Of a stretch of 36,947 bases of DNA, positions 1-8,671 are shown in pieces. The stretch comes from JBCDBH01 sp039184055 (GTDB taxonomy: Bacteria; Acidobacteriota; Thermoanaerobaculia; Multivoradales; J023). The notes beneath the pieces were generated by a model. It was not told the DNA's origin, did no database searches, and was given only the letters and a program-made list of their open reading frames with translations. Both the position numbers and the translations under genes were made by a program. The stretch covers positions 1-36,947 of the forward strand of contig JBCDBH010000012.1 in the NCBI GenBank assembly GCA_039184055.1. The letters are read 5' to 3'. Position 1 is the stretch's first letter. Every line of letters starts with the position of its first letter.

Positions 1-1
1 G

Positions 2-565
2 ATTCGGGGCGAGCTCGAAGATCGTGTGCAGCTGCCACGCATCTACTACGGTTGGCACATCCCGCCTTATGGTGACGAGGCGTGGTACGCCGCCGATCTT
101 TTGACATCGGTTTTGACCGAGGGTCGGTCGAGCCCCTTGGTGCGCGACTTGGTGACCAAACGGCAGATGGCACGTGACGTCAGCGCCTATGTCTATCCGA
201 CCGAAGCTACGGGCATGCTCTATCTTCAAGCGACATGCTCACCCGATGTGGCGATCGAAGATCTGGAGGCGGCGATCGATGAACATCTCGATGGCGTGAT
301 GCGACAGCCCCCGAAAGCCGATCATTTGGCGCGGGCGAAGAACCGCGTGCTCACCGGTCACTACAACGCTCTGCAGTCTCTCGAACGACGCTCCGACATG
401 CTGGCGCGTTGCGCAACGTACTTGGGCGATCCGGGACGGGCCGAGACCGAAGCCGAGGTCTACGATCGTCTCGATGCCGAAGCCGTGTGGCGAACCGCCG
501 CCTTGCTGCGACCCGATGCCCGGGTGGCGCTGCGCGTGGTGCCGAAACGCGAGGAGGCGGCATGA
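2..565 (+). CDS. M16-family zinc peptidase, C-terminal part (5' end outside window)
   Basis: The open frame enters from the left edge, so the N-terminal catalytic half (with the HxxEH zinc motif expected in this family) is not visible. What is visible is the C-terminal M16 half: the strand RVQLPRIYYGWHIPP, then LTEGRSSPLVRDLV, which matches the family pattern of a glycine-rich loop followed by an S-x-L pair, then VSAYVYPTEATGMLYLQAT. The GTG at 26 lies inside the conserved domain and is not a start. Family members are periplasmic or secreted proteases of the pitrilysin/processing-peptidase type. The TGA stop overlaps the ATG of the next M16 gene (ATGA, 562-565), so the two are translationally coupled and probably make a two-subunit enzyme with this protein as the catalytic subunit. 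That last point is inferred from the partner lacking zinc ligands. Confidence 0.88.
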   Translation: MRGELEDRVQLPRIYYGWHIPPYGDEAWYAADLLTSVLTEGRSSPLVRDLVTKRQMARDVSAYVYPTEATGMLYLQATCSPDVAIEDLEAAIDEHLDGVMRQPPKADHLARAKNRVLTGHYNALQSLERRSDMLARCATYLGDPGRAETEAEVYDRLDAEAVWRTAALLRPDARVALRVVPKREEAA

Positions 566-1914
566 AGGTGGGAATCGCGCGTAGCCAGCCGCCCATGCCA
601 GGGCCGATCCGGCCGTATCGTTTTCCGGATTTCCTGCGTACCCGTCTCGACAACGGGCTCGAGGTCGTGGTCGCGACGATGAAAGCCGTGCCGCTGGCAC
701 GTCATGAGCTGATCCTACCGGCGGGCAATCAATACGAGTCCGCCGACGCGGCCGGTCTCGCCGCGCTCACCGGCGCGATGCTCAAGGAAGGAACCGCCGA
801 GCGGAGCGGTCTCGACATCGCCACGGCTGCCGAGAGCCTCGGTGGCTCTCTAGCCACAGGCGTCGATCGCGACGTCGGGTACGCTGCATCAGGGGTGTTG
901 TCCAGGCACTACGAAGCGAGCGTGGAGCTCATCGCCAGCAGCGTGCTCGGGGCTCGTTTCCCCGGTCGCGATCTCGAACGGGTGCGACGCCAGCACTTGA
1001 CGGACCTGGTTCGGCAACGCGATTCGCCGCGCCTACGCGCCCGTCAGGAGTTGATGCGCTTGCTCTATCCGGGCACCCCGTACGCGCATCCGGTGATCGG
1101 TATCGAAGAGGTGTTGCAATCGATCAGCCGTGATCAGGTCGTGGACTTCGCACGCCGTCACGTCGTGCCCAACGGATCGTTTTTGATCGCCGTCGGAGAT
1201 ATCGAACCCGGTGCGTTTCTCGATGTCGCCAATCGGGCGTTCGGCCACTGGCAGAGCCGGGAAGCGCCGGTTCGACCCACGATCGACCCGGTGTCTTCCG
1301 ACGGGCCACGATACGTTGTGATCGATCGTCCGGGCGCGCCGCAGACGCAGCTCATCGTCGGTCATGTCGGTGTTCCTCGGAACACGCCGGCCTATCCGGC
1401 GCGCACGGTTCTCAACACCATTCTCGGTGGGCGTTTCACCAGCCGGCTCAACGTCGAGCTCCGTCACCGCTTGGGCTTGACCTACAGTGTGAACAGCCGG
1501 TTCGTGGCGCAGCAGGGTCCCGGGCCATTCGAGGTGCGTGCGGCGATCGACAACGAGGGTGTGCGACGCGCCGTCGAAGCGGTGCATCGTCAGTTGCATC
1601 TGCTGCGTGACGAAGGGGTGGAAGCCAAAGAGGTGCAGGAAAGCCGGCAGTACCTTGCCGGGGTCTTTCCTTATGCCACCCAGACGATGGCCGACATCGC
1701 GCGACGTTTGGAAATCCTCTCGGTCCACGGTCTCGAAGATGACTATTGGGATACCTATGTCGATCGTCTGCTGGCGGTCGAGACCGAGGATGTCCAACGG
1801 GCCGCGCGGGCCTATCTGAGACCCGACGAGTTGATCGCGGTCGCCGTCGGACCGGCCGCCGTCCTCGAACCGCAACTGTCGGTTCTCGGAGAGGTCGAAG
1901 TCATCGCATCTTGA
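562..1914 (+). CDS. M16-family peptidase-like protein, non-catalytic subunit
   Basis: 450 residues, starting at the ATG that overlaps the upstream stop. The fold is typical M16B: an N-terminal half beginning LDNGLEVVV and a C-terminal half with RLGLTYSVNSRF (about residues 303-314), the R...Y region that binds substrate backbone in active members. Where active enzymes carry HxxEH (usually within FLEHMLFKGT) this protein has AGLAALTGAMLKEGT (about residues 64-78), with no histidine pair and no glutamate in register. It is therefore expected to be the inactive partner of a heterodimer, as known for mitochondrial alpha-MPP and several bacterial M16 pairs. No N-terminal signal peptide is obvious. 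It is coupled to the preceding gene and followed by a 130-base gap with a hairpin. Confidence 0.9.
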   Translation: MKVGIARSQPPMPGPIRPYRFPDFLRTRLDNGLEVVVATMKAVPLARHELILPAGNQYESADAAGLAALTGAMLKEGTAERSGLDIATAAESLGGSLATGVDRDVGYAASGVLSRHYEASVELIASSVLGARFPGRDLERVRRQHLTDLVRQRDSPRLRARQELMRLLYPGTPYAHPVIGIEEVLQSISRDQVVDFARRHVVPNGSFLIAVGDIEPGAFLDVANRAFGHWQSREAPVRPTIDPVSSDGPRYVVIDRPGAPQTQLIVGHVGVPRNTPAYPARTVLNTILGGRFTSRLNVELRHRLGLTYSVNSRFVAQQGPGPFEVRAAIDNEGVRRAVEAVHRQLHLLRDEGVEAKEVQESRQYLAGVFPYATQTMADIARRLEILSVHGLEDDYWDTYVDRLLAVETEDVQRAARAYLRPDELIAVAVGPAAVLEPQLSVLGEVEVIAS

Positions 1915-1992
1915 TGGCGACGCCACCGTCATCCCGAGGTGACGTGGCGGCAAACCCGTATGCATGATCATGTCTTGAGTGGTGGCGTGATA

Positions 1993-2017
1993 GGCCGATC
2001 GCCGTGACTCGGCCTTT
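1993..2017 (+). terminator. Hairpin after the M16 pair, possible terminator
   Basis: GGCCGA (1993-1998) pairs with TCGGCC (2009-2014) across a 10-base loop and is followed by only three T residues. It lies 79 bases after the M16 stop. The short T run makes this a weak intrinsic terminator, and the call rests on position as much as on structure. Confidence 0.4.
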
Positions 2018-2066
2018 CCGGCGCGACTTTTGCTAGTGAAATGAAGCCATGAGACGAGGTGAAGCC

Positions 2067-4583
2067 ATGAGACGTTTGGGACCTGCGCTCGTCGCCTTGA
2101 TGTTGATCCTCTTGCCGTCGGTGGCTCTCGGAGACGACCGACCGGAGATTCCGGACGAGCTGCCGGAAAGCCTGCCCGACAAGTATCGAGCATGGCTTGT
2201 CGAGGTCGATATTTTGATCAGCGACGAGGAGCTCGCGCTCTTCTTGTCGCTCGACAAGGACTATCGACGCGACGCCTTCATCAAGCAGTTTTGGTCCGAA
2301 CGTCGAGGCTATGACGAGTCGCTTCGCCGCGAGTTCGAAGAGGACTACAAGCGCCGTGTTCAAGAGTCGTTGGCACAATTCGGCAACCTGAAAGACCCTC
2401 GGGCACGCCACGCGTTGATCAACGGCTGGCCGGACATGTATGTCGAAGTCACCTGTCGGTCCGAGCTGTGGCCGATCGAGATTTTCTTTTATGCACCGAA
2501 GGGGCGTTTCAACCCGATTCCGGTGGCGGTGATCTTCTATAAGCCATGGGGGGTCGGCAATTGGCGTCGTTGGGATCCGTTCGAGGGCGAGGAGGTGTTC
2601 CGCAACGATCAGAGCATGGCGGGACGGTCGCTCTTGGGGCCGGGCGGTTGCAACTACGAAGCGTTCCAAGAAGCCTTGGCGATCATCCGTCTGATCAACC
2701 AGGTGAGCCCGTACGAATACAGCAAGATGATGGACAAGGCGTCGCAGCGGCCCGAGCCACCGACGGGTGAATGGGTGACGACCTTCGAGTCCTATTCGAC
2801 CGATGGTCCCGAAGGTGCGAGCACGTTCCCCGCCGAGGTCACCTTCAGCTTTCCCGGCTACAAGCAGAATCGGACCGTGGCGCAGGGTGCCGTGGTGGTG
2901 GAGCGTGCCGTTGCCGGCGTGACCGAGCTCCGTGGCTCTCGGACCTACAACTTCGTGCTCAACGGTGAGGTGCTCAAAGACGGTTCACTCTTCGAGTCGT
3001 TTCGTTATCGCTTCGATTTTCCCGTCGACGATGTATCGAGTGATCAGATGCCGCTGGTGTTTCAACGCTATCTTCGCCCCGGCGATTATCAGGTCATTTT
3101 GCGAGTCGAAGATCTGAGCACCAATCAGGTGTTTCGCTGGGCCGACGCGCTGAATATCCCGATGGTCGACAACGCGATGCCGGCGCAGGATCTCGATGAC
3201 GAGGTGGCGCGTGTGTACGCGTCCGCGAACGAAGTTCTGCTCGGGGGCGAGGTCGGGGTCAAGATCGTTCGACCCTTCGGTGATCTGATCACCGGTTTTC
3301 AACGTTTCGACGTGCTCGCCGAGGGTGATCGAATCGACAGCGTTCAATTTACCGTCGACGGTCAGGCCGTCATGACCAAGAAGCGGCCACCGTATTCGGT
3401 CGAGCTCGATCTCGGTGATCTACCCAAAACGCTCGTTTTGCGCGCCACCGCCCACGACGACGCGGGTGAAGAGATCGCCAGTGACGAGCTGATGCTCAAC
3501 GCGAGCCCGCATCGCTTTGTCGTGCGGTTGATCGAACCGGTGGGTGGCCGGAATTACTACGGCAGTCTGCGTGCCCGCGCCGACATCAAGGTGCCCGATA
3601 CCGAGACGCTCGATCGGGTCGAGCTGTGGCGTGACGACGTTCGTCTCGCCACGCTCTACGACGAGCCGTTCGTCCAGCCGATCACGGTTCCGAGCAGTGA
3701 TCTCACCCTGGTACGCGCGGTCGGCTATCTCAACGATGGCACCATGGCCGAGGACGTCGTGATCATCAACGCTCCTGACATCGTCGATGAGATCGGGGTC
3801 GATTTCGTCGAGCTCTACACCACCGTGCTCGATCGCGATCGGCGTCCGGTCAGCGGGCTGACGATCGACAACTTCAGCGTCGAAGAAGACGGTGTGCCGC
3901 AGACCATCGAGCGTTTCGAGGTGGTCGACAACTTGCCGATTCACGCCACCATCTTGCTCGATGTGTCGGCGTCGATGATCGAACGTCTCGATCAGGCGCG
4001 TGACGCGGCTCTGTCGTTCTTCGAGCAGTTGGTCGAGCCACGAGATCGCGTGTCGCTGATCGCTTTCAACGACCGTCCTTGGGTGTCGGTGCCGTTTACC
4101 CACGACATTGACGATTTTGCATCCGGCGTCGCAGGGCTCAAGGCCGAGCGCGGTACGGCGCTGCACGACAGCCTGATCTACTCGCTGTTCTACGCCAACG
4201 GCATCCAGGGCCAGCGCGCCGTGCTTTTGCTTTCCGATGGCGACGATGAGAACAGCCGTTTCTCGTTCGACGACGCGCTCGAATACTCGCGTCGAGCCGA
4301 GGTGACGATCTACTCGATCGGTCTCGACTTGCCGGCGCGAGGTTCCGAGGCACGGAAGACGCTGCGCAAGCTCGCCGAGGAAACCGGAGGACGGAGCTTC
4401 TTCATCGACTCGACCGCCGAGCTGGATGCGGTGTACGCCCAGATTCGCGAAGAGCTGCGTTCCAAATACTTGCTGGCGTACCAGTCGTCGAACGGCTCGG
4501 ATGACGACCAATTCCGCGAGATCGATATCGAAGTGTCCGAGAGTGGGCTCGACGCCAAGACGATCAGCGGCTACTACCCCTGA
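2067..4583 (+). CDS. Secreted GWxTD-domain / VWA-domain protein, first paralogue
   Basis: 838 residues from the ATG at 2067, chosen because GAGGTGA (2056-2062) lies just upstream. An in-frame ATG at 2049 has no good ribosome site. Residues 1-22 look like a signal peptide. Next comes a GWxTD-type region: a helix with KDYRRDAFIKQFW, then DPRARHALINGWPD and the aromatic LWPIEIFFY. The middle has Ig-like beta repeats (for example PPYSVELDLGDLPKTLVL). The C-terminal 215 residues are a VWA domain of the acidobacterial type, with metal-site residues DVSAS (about 632-636), GTAL (about 696) and SDGDDEN (about 721). Such VWA domains usually bind protein ligands through a divalent metal. The function of the fusion is not known. 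It is followed after 12 bases by a paralogue of the same architecture, implying an operon. Confidence 0.88.
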   Translation: MRRLGPALVALMLILLPSVALGDDRPEIPDELPESLPDKYRAWLVEVDILISDEELALFLSLDKDYRRDAFIKQFWSERRGYDESLRREFEEDYKRRVQESLAQFGNLKDPRARHALINGWPDMYVEVTCRSELWPIEIFFYAPKGRFNPIPVAVIFYKPWGVGNWRRWDPFEGEEVFRNDQSMAGRSLLGPGGCNYEAFQEALAIIRLINQVSPYEYSKMMDKASQRPEPPTGEWVTTFESYSTDGPEGASTFPAEVTFSFPGYKQNRTVAQGAVVVERAVAGVTELRGSRTYNFVLNGEVLKDGSLFESFRYRFDFPVDDVSSDQMPLVFQRYLRPGDYQVILRVEDLSTNQVFRWADALNIPMVDNAMPAQDLDDEVARVYASANEVLLGGEVGVKIVRPFGDLITGFQRFDVLAEGDRIDSVQFTVDGQAVMTKKRPPYSVELDLGDLPKTLVLRATAHDDAGEEIASDELMLNASPHRFVVRLIEPVGGRNYYGSLRARADIKVPDTETLDRVELWRDDVRLATLYDEPFVQPITVPSSDLTLVRAVGYLNDGTMAEDVVIINAPDIVDEIGVDFVELYTTVLDRDRRPVSGLTIDNFSVEEDGVPQTIERFEVVDNLPIHATILLDVSASMIERLDQARDAALSFFEQLVEPRDRVSLIAFNDRPWVSVPFTHDIDDFASGVAGLKAERGTALHDSLIYSLFYANGIQGQRAVLLLSDGDDENSRFSFDDALEYSRRAEVTIYSIGLDLPARGSEARKTLRKLAEETGGRSFFIDSTAELDAVYAQIREELRSKYLLAYQSSNGSDDDQFREIDIEVSESGLDAKTISGYYP

Positions 4584-4595
4584 TCGGAGGACGAC

Positions 4596-7118
4596 ATGAG
4601 ACGAGCGCGACGGATCCTAGATGGACACAGAGTCGGATCCGACCGTATCGCGCTCGTCTTTGCTTTGCTCGTCGTGTTGTCGGCCGCCTCGGTCCTGGGC
4701 GCGGTGCGGGTCGACCTCGACGCATTGCCGGTTGATTTCCCCGAACGACATCGCACCTGGTTGCTCGAGGTCGAACTCTTGCTCGGCGAAGACGAGCTCG
4801 AACAATTTCTCGCTCTGGCACGCGATTATCAGCGCGATGCCTTCATCGAGCGCTTTTGGCGTGAACGTGATCCGGATCCGCGAACCGGTCGCAACGAAGC
4901 CCGTGATGATTGGCATGCGCGGATCGCCGCCTATCGTCAGCAGTGGGGTGATGATTTGCGGGACGTTCGGGCCAAGCCGGTTCTCTTGCACGGTCTCCCC
5001 GATGGTCATTGGTCGGTCTATTGTCCCGGGATCACGTGGCCGATCGAAGTGTTCTATTACGAGCGAACCGAGCTCACCTCGGAAGAATTCGCGTTGATTT
5101 TCTTTCGTCCATGGGGAGTCGGCGCGTGGCGTTTTTGGGATCCTTGGGAAGGAACGGGCAAGCTGTTTCAGAGCCATAGCGCGGGAGGCGCCGCCAGCGA
5201 CTATTGCAATATCGACGCGTTGTATGCCGCCCTCGATCTGATCAATCGGATCCGCGCGCAGGCTCCGACCGGCTTCCCGTACGAGAAGCTGGTCGCTCGA
5301 CATGAAGAGCCACCCACACCACCGAACAACGAGTGGGTGTTGACGTTCGCCGCGTACAGCACCGAAGTGCCGACCGGTATCGGAGTCTTCGACGCCGAGA
5401 TCGACTTTGCTTTTCCGGGTTTTCGTCAGAGCCGAACCGCGGTCCAAGGCCACATCCGTGTCGACGGCGCCGAGGTCGAGCCGGTGGAGCTCGCCGGTGC
5501 CTCGCGATACGCCTTCTTGCTGAACGGTGAGGTGCTGCGTGACGGCGAGCTCTTCGATGCCTTTCGCTATCGATTCGAGCTCGGTGCCGACGAACAAGGT
5601 TCGCTACCGCTCGTCTTCCAGCGATTCCTACGGCCGGGTTCGTATCAGCTGATTCTCCGTCTCGAGGATCTCGGCAGCCGTCGCATGATGCGTTGGGCAC
5701 GTGAGCTCGAGGTGCCGGTGGTGACCTCCGACGTGCGAGTCGATGCCGAGAGTGTCGATATCTTTGCGTCCGCCAATGCCCAGCTTGCCGCGGGTGAGGT
5801 CGGTATCGAGCTGCTCGCGCCGATCGGCGAGCTCTTGACGGGACTGCAGCGATTCGTCGCTGTGCCGTCCGGGGAGCGAATCGACCATGTCGTTTTCGCG
5901 CTCGACGGGCAGGCGATTCTCACCAAGCGCCAAGCACCGTATTCGGTCGAGCTCGACCTCGGTGATTTGCCCAGAACGGTCGTTTTGCGCGCCTCGGCAT
6001 TCGATCGTGAAGGCGTCGAGATCGCCAGCGACGAGCTGATGCTCAACGCCAGTCCCCATCGGTTCACGGTTCGCTTGATCGAACCGGTGGCAGGCAGGGC
6101 CTATCGTGGCAGCGTACGGGTACGCGCTGATGTTCACGTGCCACGTGGCGCTAGCCTCGCCGAGGTGGCGATCTATCGGGACGAAGAGCGGCTGGCGGTG
6201 CTCGAACAGCCACCGTTTTCCCATCCCGTTGATCTGCCTCGAGACGGGGCGTTGAGCTTGATTCGAGTCGAGGGTCGTTTGACCGATGGCCGGCGTGCCG
6301 AGCACGCGGTGCTGGTGAACGCTCCCGATCAAGTCGAAGAGATCGATGTCGACTTTGTCGAGCTTTACGTCAAGGTCAGCGATCGTGATAAGCGTCCCGT
6401 GATCGATCTTCCGGGCGATGTGTTTACCGTGCTCGAGGACGGTGTGCCGCAGAGCGTACGACGTTTCGAGCACGTTCGAGATCTACCGATTTGGGTCACC
6501 GTGCTGCTCGATGTGTCGGCGTCGATGCGTGATCGGCTCACCCCGGCGAGCGGGGCCGCGTTGGGCTTTGTCCAAAGCCTGAGTGAGCGGGATCGCGCCG
6601 CGCTCCTGACGTTCAATGACCACGCTGAAGTGGTGGTGCCGTTCAGTCGCGACAGTGAATCGTTCGCGCGGGGTCTTTCCTGGCTCGCCGCCGAACGCGG
6701 CACCGCGTTGTGGGACGCGCTGGTCCGTGCCTTGACCTATCAACAGGGGCTCGAAGGCCAACGCGCGGTGGTTCTCCTCTCGGACGGTGAAGACGAAAAC
6801 AGCCGTTTCGAAGCGGATCACGCTCTCGACCATGCGCGTCGCGCCGGGGTCGCGGTCTATGCCATCGGGCTCGACCTGCCACGTGGTCCGGCGCGACGCA
6901 CCCTCCAGCGAATTGCCAATGAAACCGGTGGTCGTTTGTTCCTGGTCAACGATCCGGCCGCGCTCGCCGCCGTCTACGCCGAGATCGGCGAAGAGCTGCG
7001 GAGCAAATATCTGCTCGCCTATCAATCGACGGGTGAGGGAGATGGCTTTCGCGAGATCGAAGTGCGGGTCGACGGCCGTGGGCTCGAAGCCACGGCCGTG
7101 CGTGGGTATTTTCCTTAA
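4596..7118 (+). CDS. Secreted GWxTD-domain / VWA-domain protein, second paralogue
   Basis: 840 residues. The start is supported by GGAGG at 4586-4590, five bases before the ATG. It has the same domain order as the upstream gene: a hydrophobic export segment at about residues 18-36, the GWxTD-type region (ARDYQRDAFIERFW, later TWPIEVFYY), Ig-like repeats (PPYSVELDLGDLP becomes APYSVELDLGDLP) and a C-terminal VWA domain with DVSASM (about 639), ERGTALWDAL and SDGEDENSRF (about 728). The two proteins align along their full length by eye and clearly come from a tandem duplication, with the VWA and Ig parts most alike and the N-terminus least. Role unknown. Co-transcription with the first copy suggests that they form a pair or heteromer. 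The stop is followed by a hairpin shared with the convergent gene. Confidence 0.87.
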   Translation: MRRARRILDGHRVGSDRIALVFALLVVLSAASVLGAVRVDLDALPVDFPERHRTWLLEVELLLGEDELEQFLALARDYQRDAFIERFWRERDPDPRTGRNEARDDWHARIAAYRQQWGDDLRDVRAKPVLLHGLPDGHWSVYCPGITWPIEVFYYERTELTSEEFALIFFRPWGVGAWRFWDPWEGTGKLFQSHSAGGAASDYCNIDALYAALDLINRIRAQAPTGFPYEKLVARHEEPPTPPNNEWVLTFAAYSTEVPTGIGVFDAEIDFAFPGFRQSRTAVQGHIRVDGAEVEPVELAGASRYAFLLNGEVLRDGELFDAFRYRFELGADEQGSLPLVFQRFLRPGSYQLILRLEDLGSRRMMRWARELEVPVVTSDVRVDAESVDIFASANAQLAAGEVGIELLAPIGELLTGLQRFVAVPSGERIDHVVFALDGQAILTKRQAPYSVELDLGDLPRTVVLRASAFDREGVEIASDELMLNASPHRFTVRLIEPVAGRAYRGSVRVRADVHVPRGASLAEVAIYRDEERLAVLEQPPFSHPVDLPRDGALSLIRVEGRLTDGRRAEHAVLVNAPDQVEEIDVDFVELYVKVSDRDKRPVIDLPGDVFTVLEDGVPQSVRRFEHVRDLPIWVTVLLDVSASMRDRLTPASGAALGFVQSLSERDRAALLTFNDHAEVVVPFSRDSESFARGLSWLAAERGTALWDALVRALTYQQGLEGQRAVVLLSDGEDENSRFEADHALDHARRAGVAVYAIGLDLPRGPARRTLQRIANETGGRLFLVNDPAALAAVYAEIGEELRSKYLLAYQSTGEGDGFREIEVRVDGRGLEATAVRGYFP

Positions 7119-7136
7119 CGTGCATGCTCACCGCTT

Positions 7137-7161
7137 CACCGTGTCGACGGACGCCACGGTG
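7137..7161. terminator. Hairpin between convergent genes
   Basis: CACCGTG (7137-7143) and CACGGTG (7155-7161) are perfect inverted copies with an 11-base loop. The hairpin sits in the 67-base gap between two converging genes, so it could serve both. There is no T run on either side, so factor-independent termination is uncertain. Confidence 0.35.
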
Positions 7162-7185
7162 TCGGGGAGAGCTATGCAGGCTGCG

Positions 7186-7422
7186 TCAGTTGATCAGCTT
7201 GAGCAAGAAGAGCAAGACGATCGCGCCGATGAAGGCGGTGAGCAAATTGCCGATCAGGCCGGCCGGAAACAGACCGATCATCGGTAGCAGGAAGCCACCG
7301 ATAAAGGCGCCGAGCACGCCGACGATCAAAGCCGCGACCAGTCCACGACCCGTTTTCATCACCTGATTGGCGAGCCAGCCAGCGACCAGGCCAATCACCA
7401 GAAAGACGATCAGGGATTCCAT
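7186..7422 (-). CDS. GlsB/YeaQ/YmgE-family small membrane protein
   Basis: 78 residues. It begins with MESLIVFLVIGLVAGWLAN, followed by a Gly-rich second helix (ALIVGVLGAFIGGFLL) and a third ending FLLKLIN. The GWLA motif and the Gly-x-x-G packed helices are typical of this transglycosylase-associated, stress-linked inner-membrane family. The start at 7422 is preceded on the minus strand by GAGGAG at a suitable distance. An upstream in-frame extension to 7803 is open but crosses non-coding sequence and the divergent promoter region. The gene is monocistronic and converges on the GWxTD/VWA pair. Family members tend to be envelope-stress induced, but no regulatory site was recognised here. Confidence 0.85.
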   Translation of the reverse strand: MESLIVFLVIGLVAGWLANQVMKTGRGLVAALIVGVLGAFIGGFLLPMIGLFPAGLIGNLLTAFIGAIVLLFLLKLIN

Positions 7423-7556
7423 AGCTCTCTCCTCTTCGCAGTGAATGTGTCTCCTTGATCGTACCAGGCTCGGCGACACGAGCGACACGACTTGATACGG
7501 TGCCAGGGAAGCCAAATTTCTTTCGTGCAATGAACGAAGACGCGTTCCGTGTTCGA

Positions 7557-7594
7557 CCGACTGGAAGGTAGAATACCGACTGGAAGGTAGAATC
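7557..7594. repeat. Tandem duplication of a 19-bp unit upstream of the nitronate monooxygenase gene
   Basis: CCGACTGGAAGGTAGAAT plus one base occurs twice head to tail (7557-7575 and 7576-7594), differing only in the last base. It lies 61-98 bases before the nitronate monooxygenase start, where a promoter or operator would be expected. It may be a doubled regulator site or a simple replication slip. Confidence 0.85.
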
Positions 7595-7654
7595 GCGTAA
7601 GCTGCTCGAGACCGCTGGCCGAAGCCATAACCGAACGCTCGACAGGGAGACGTT

Positions 7655-8671
7655 ATGAAAACCGATGCCGATCGTGTGGAGCTCGCGACTCCGTTGACCG
7701 AGCACGCCGGGATCGAGGTGCCATTGATTTGTGGCGCCATGTATCCGTGCAGCAATCCCGAGCTGGTCGCGGCGGTCTCCGCGGCCGGTGGCATCGGCAT
7801 CATTCAGCCGCTGTCTTTGGTTCATGTGCACGGTTGGGAGTTTCAGGCTGGCTTGGACCGTATTCGTGAGATCACCGACAAGCCGGTCGGGATGAACGTC
7901 ATCGTCGAGCGGTCGGTCAAGAAGTACGAAGAAGCGATGCAGCGCTATGTCGATCAAGCGCTCGAGGCCGGGATTCGCTTCTTCGTCACATCGTTGGGCA
8001 ACCCGCGATGGGTGGTCGACAAAGCTCATTCGGTCGGTGGCGTGGTCTATCACGATGTCACCAACCGTCGACACGCCGAGAAAGGGCTCGAGGGTGGTGT
8101 CGATGGCGTCATCGGAGTCAATGAGCGCGCTGGCGGACATGCCGGGACCACGTCGGCGGCGGCGTTGTTCGATGAGCTGGGTGATCTGGGCGTGCCGGTG
8201 GTGTGCGCGGGTGGGATCGGCTCAGCAAGCGATTTTGTCGAAGCGCTCGATCTCGGTTATGCCGGTGTGCAGATGGGCACGCGCTTCATCGCCACCGAGG
8301 AATGCAGCGAGCACGACGATTACAAACTCGCCATCGTCAACGCCCAGGCCGATGACATCGTGTTGACCGAACGGGTCACCGGTGTACCGCTGGCGGTCAT
8401 CAAGACGCCCTGGATCGAAAAGACCGGTACGCGGGCCGGGCCGCTCGGGCGCTGGATGCTGCGTGGCCGCAAGACCAAGCACTGGATGCGCACCTGGTAT
8501 TCACTGCGCTCGTTTCTCAAAATGGAGAAACAGGCCGGTAAAGCCTCCTCGTACAAAGACATTCTTCAGGCTGGCAAGAGCGTCGCCGGAGTCGAGGAGA
8601 TCATCCCCGCTGGTGACGTCGTGCGGCGCTTCGCCGCCGCGGCGATGGCTCGGAACGGTACGACGACTTGA
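7655..8671 (+). CDS. Nitronate monooxygenase / 2-nitropropane dioxygenase-family flavoprotein
   Basis: 338 residues forming a TIM-barrel FMN enzyme. It starts after AGGGAG (7644-7649). The N-terminal GAMYPCSNPELVAAVSAAGGIGII matches the first strand and phosphate-binding region of the family (quoted here as GAMYPC and AAGGIGI). NERAGGHAG (about residue 158) is the loop that carries the catalytic His in class I enzymes, and VVCAGGIGSASDF and VQMGTRF form the FMN phosphate site. The family oxidises alkyl nitronates such as propionate-3-nitronate, and some members instead act as enoyl reductases, so the exact substrate is open. The stop shares a base with the ATG of a DinB gene (TGATG), showing translational coupling. 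Confidence 0.85.
   Translation: MKTDADRVELATPLTEHAGIEVPLICGAMYPCSNPELVAAVSAAGGIGIIQPLSLVHVHGWEFQAGLDRIREITDKPVGMNVIVERSVKKYEEAMQRYVDQALEAGIRFFVTSLGNPRWVVDKAHSVGGVVYHDVTNRRHAEKGLEGGVDGVIGVNERAGGHAGTTSAAALFDELGDLGVPVVCAGGIGSASDFVEALDLGYAGVQMGTRFIATEECSEHDDYKLAIVNAQADDIVLTERVTGVPLAVIKTPWIEKTGTRAGPLGRWMLRGRKTKHWMRTWYSLRSFLKMEKQAGKASSYKDILQAGKSVAGVEEIIPAGDVVRRFAAAAMARNGTTT

Noticed and set aside
7186..7803. 205-residue form of the GlsB-like protein starting at 7803
   Set aside because: The extension runs into the start of the divergent nitronate monooxygenase gene and through the tandem repeat; the 78-residue form has a good ribosome site and normal family length.
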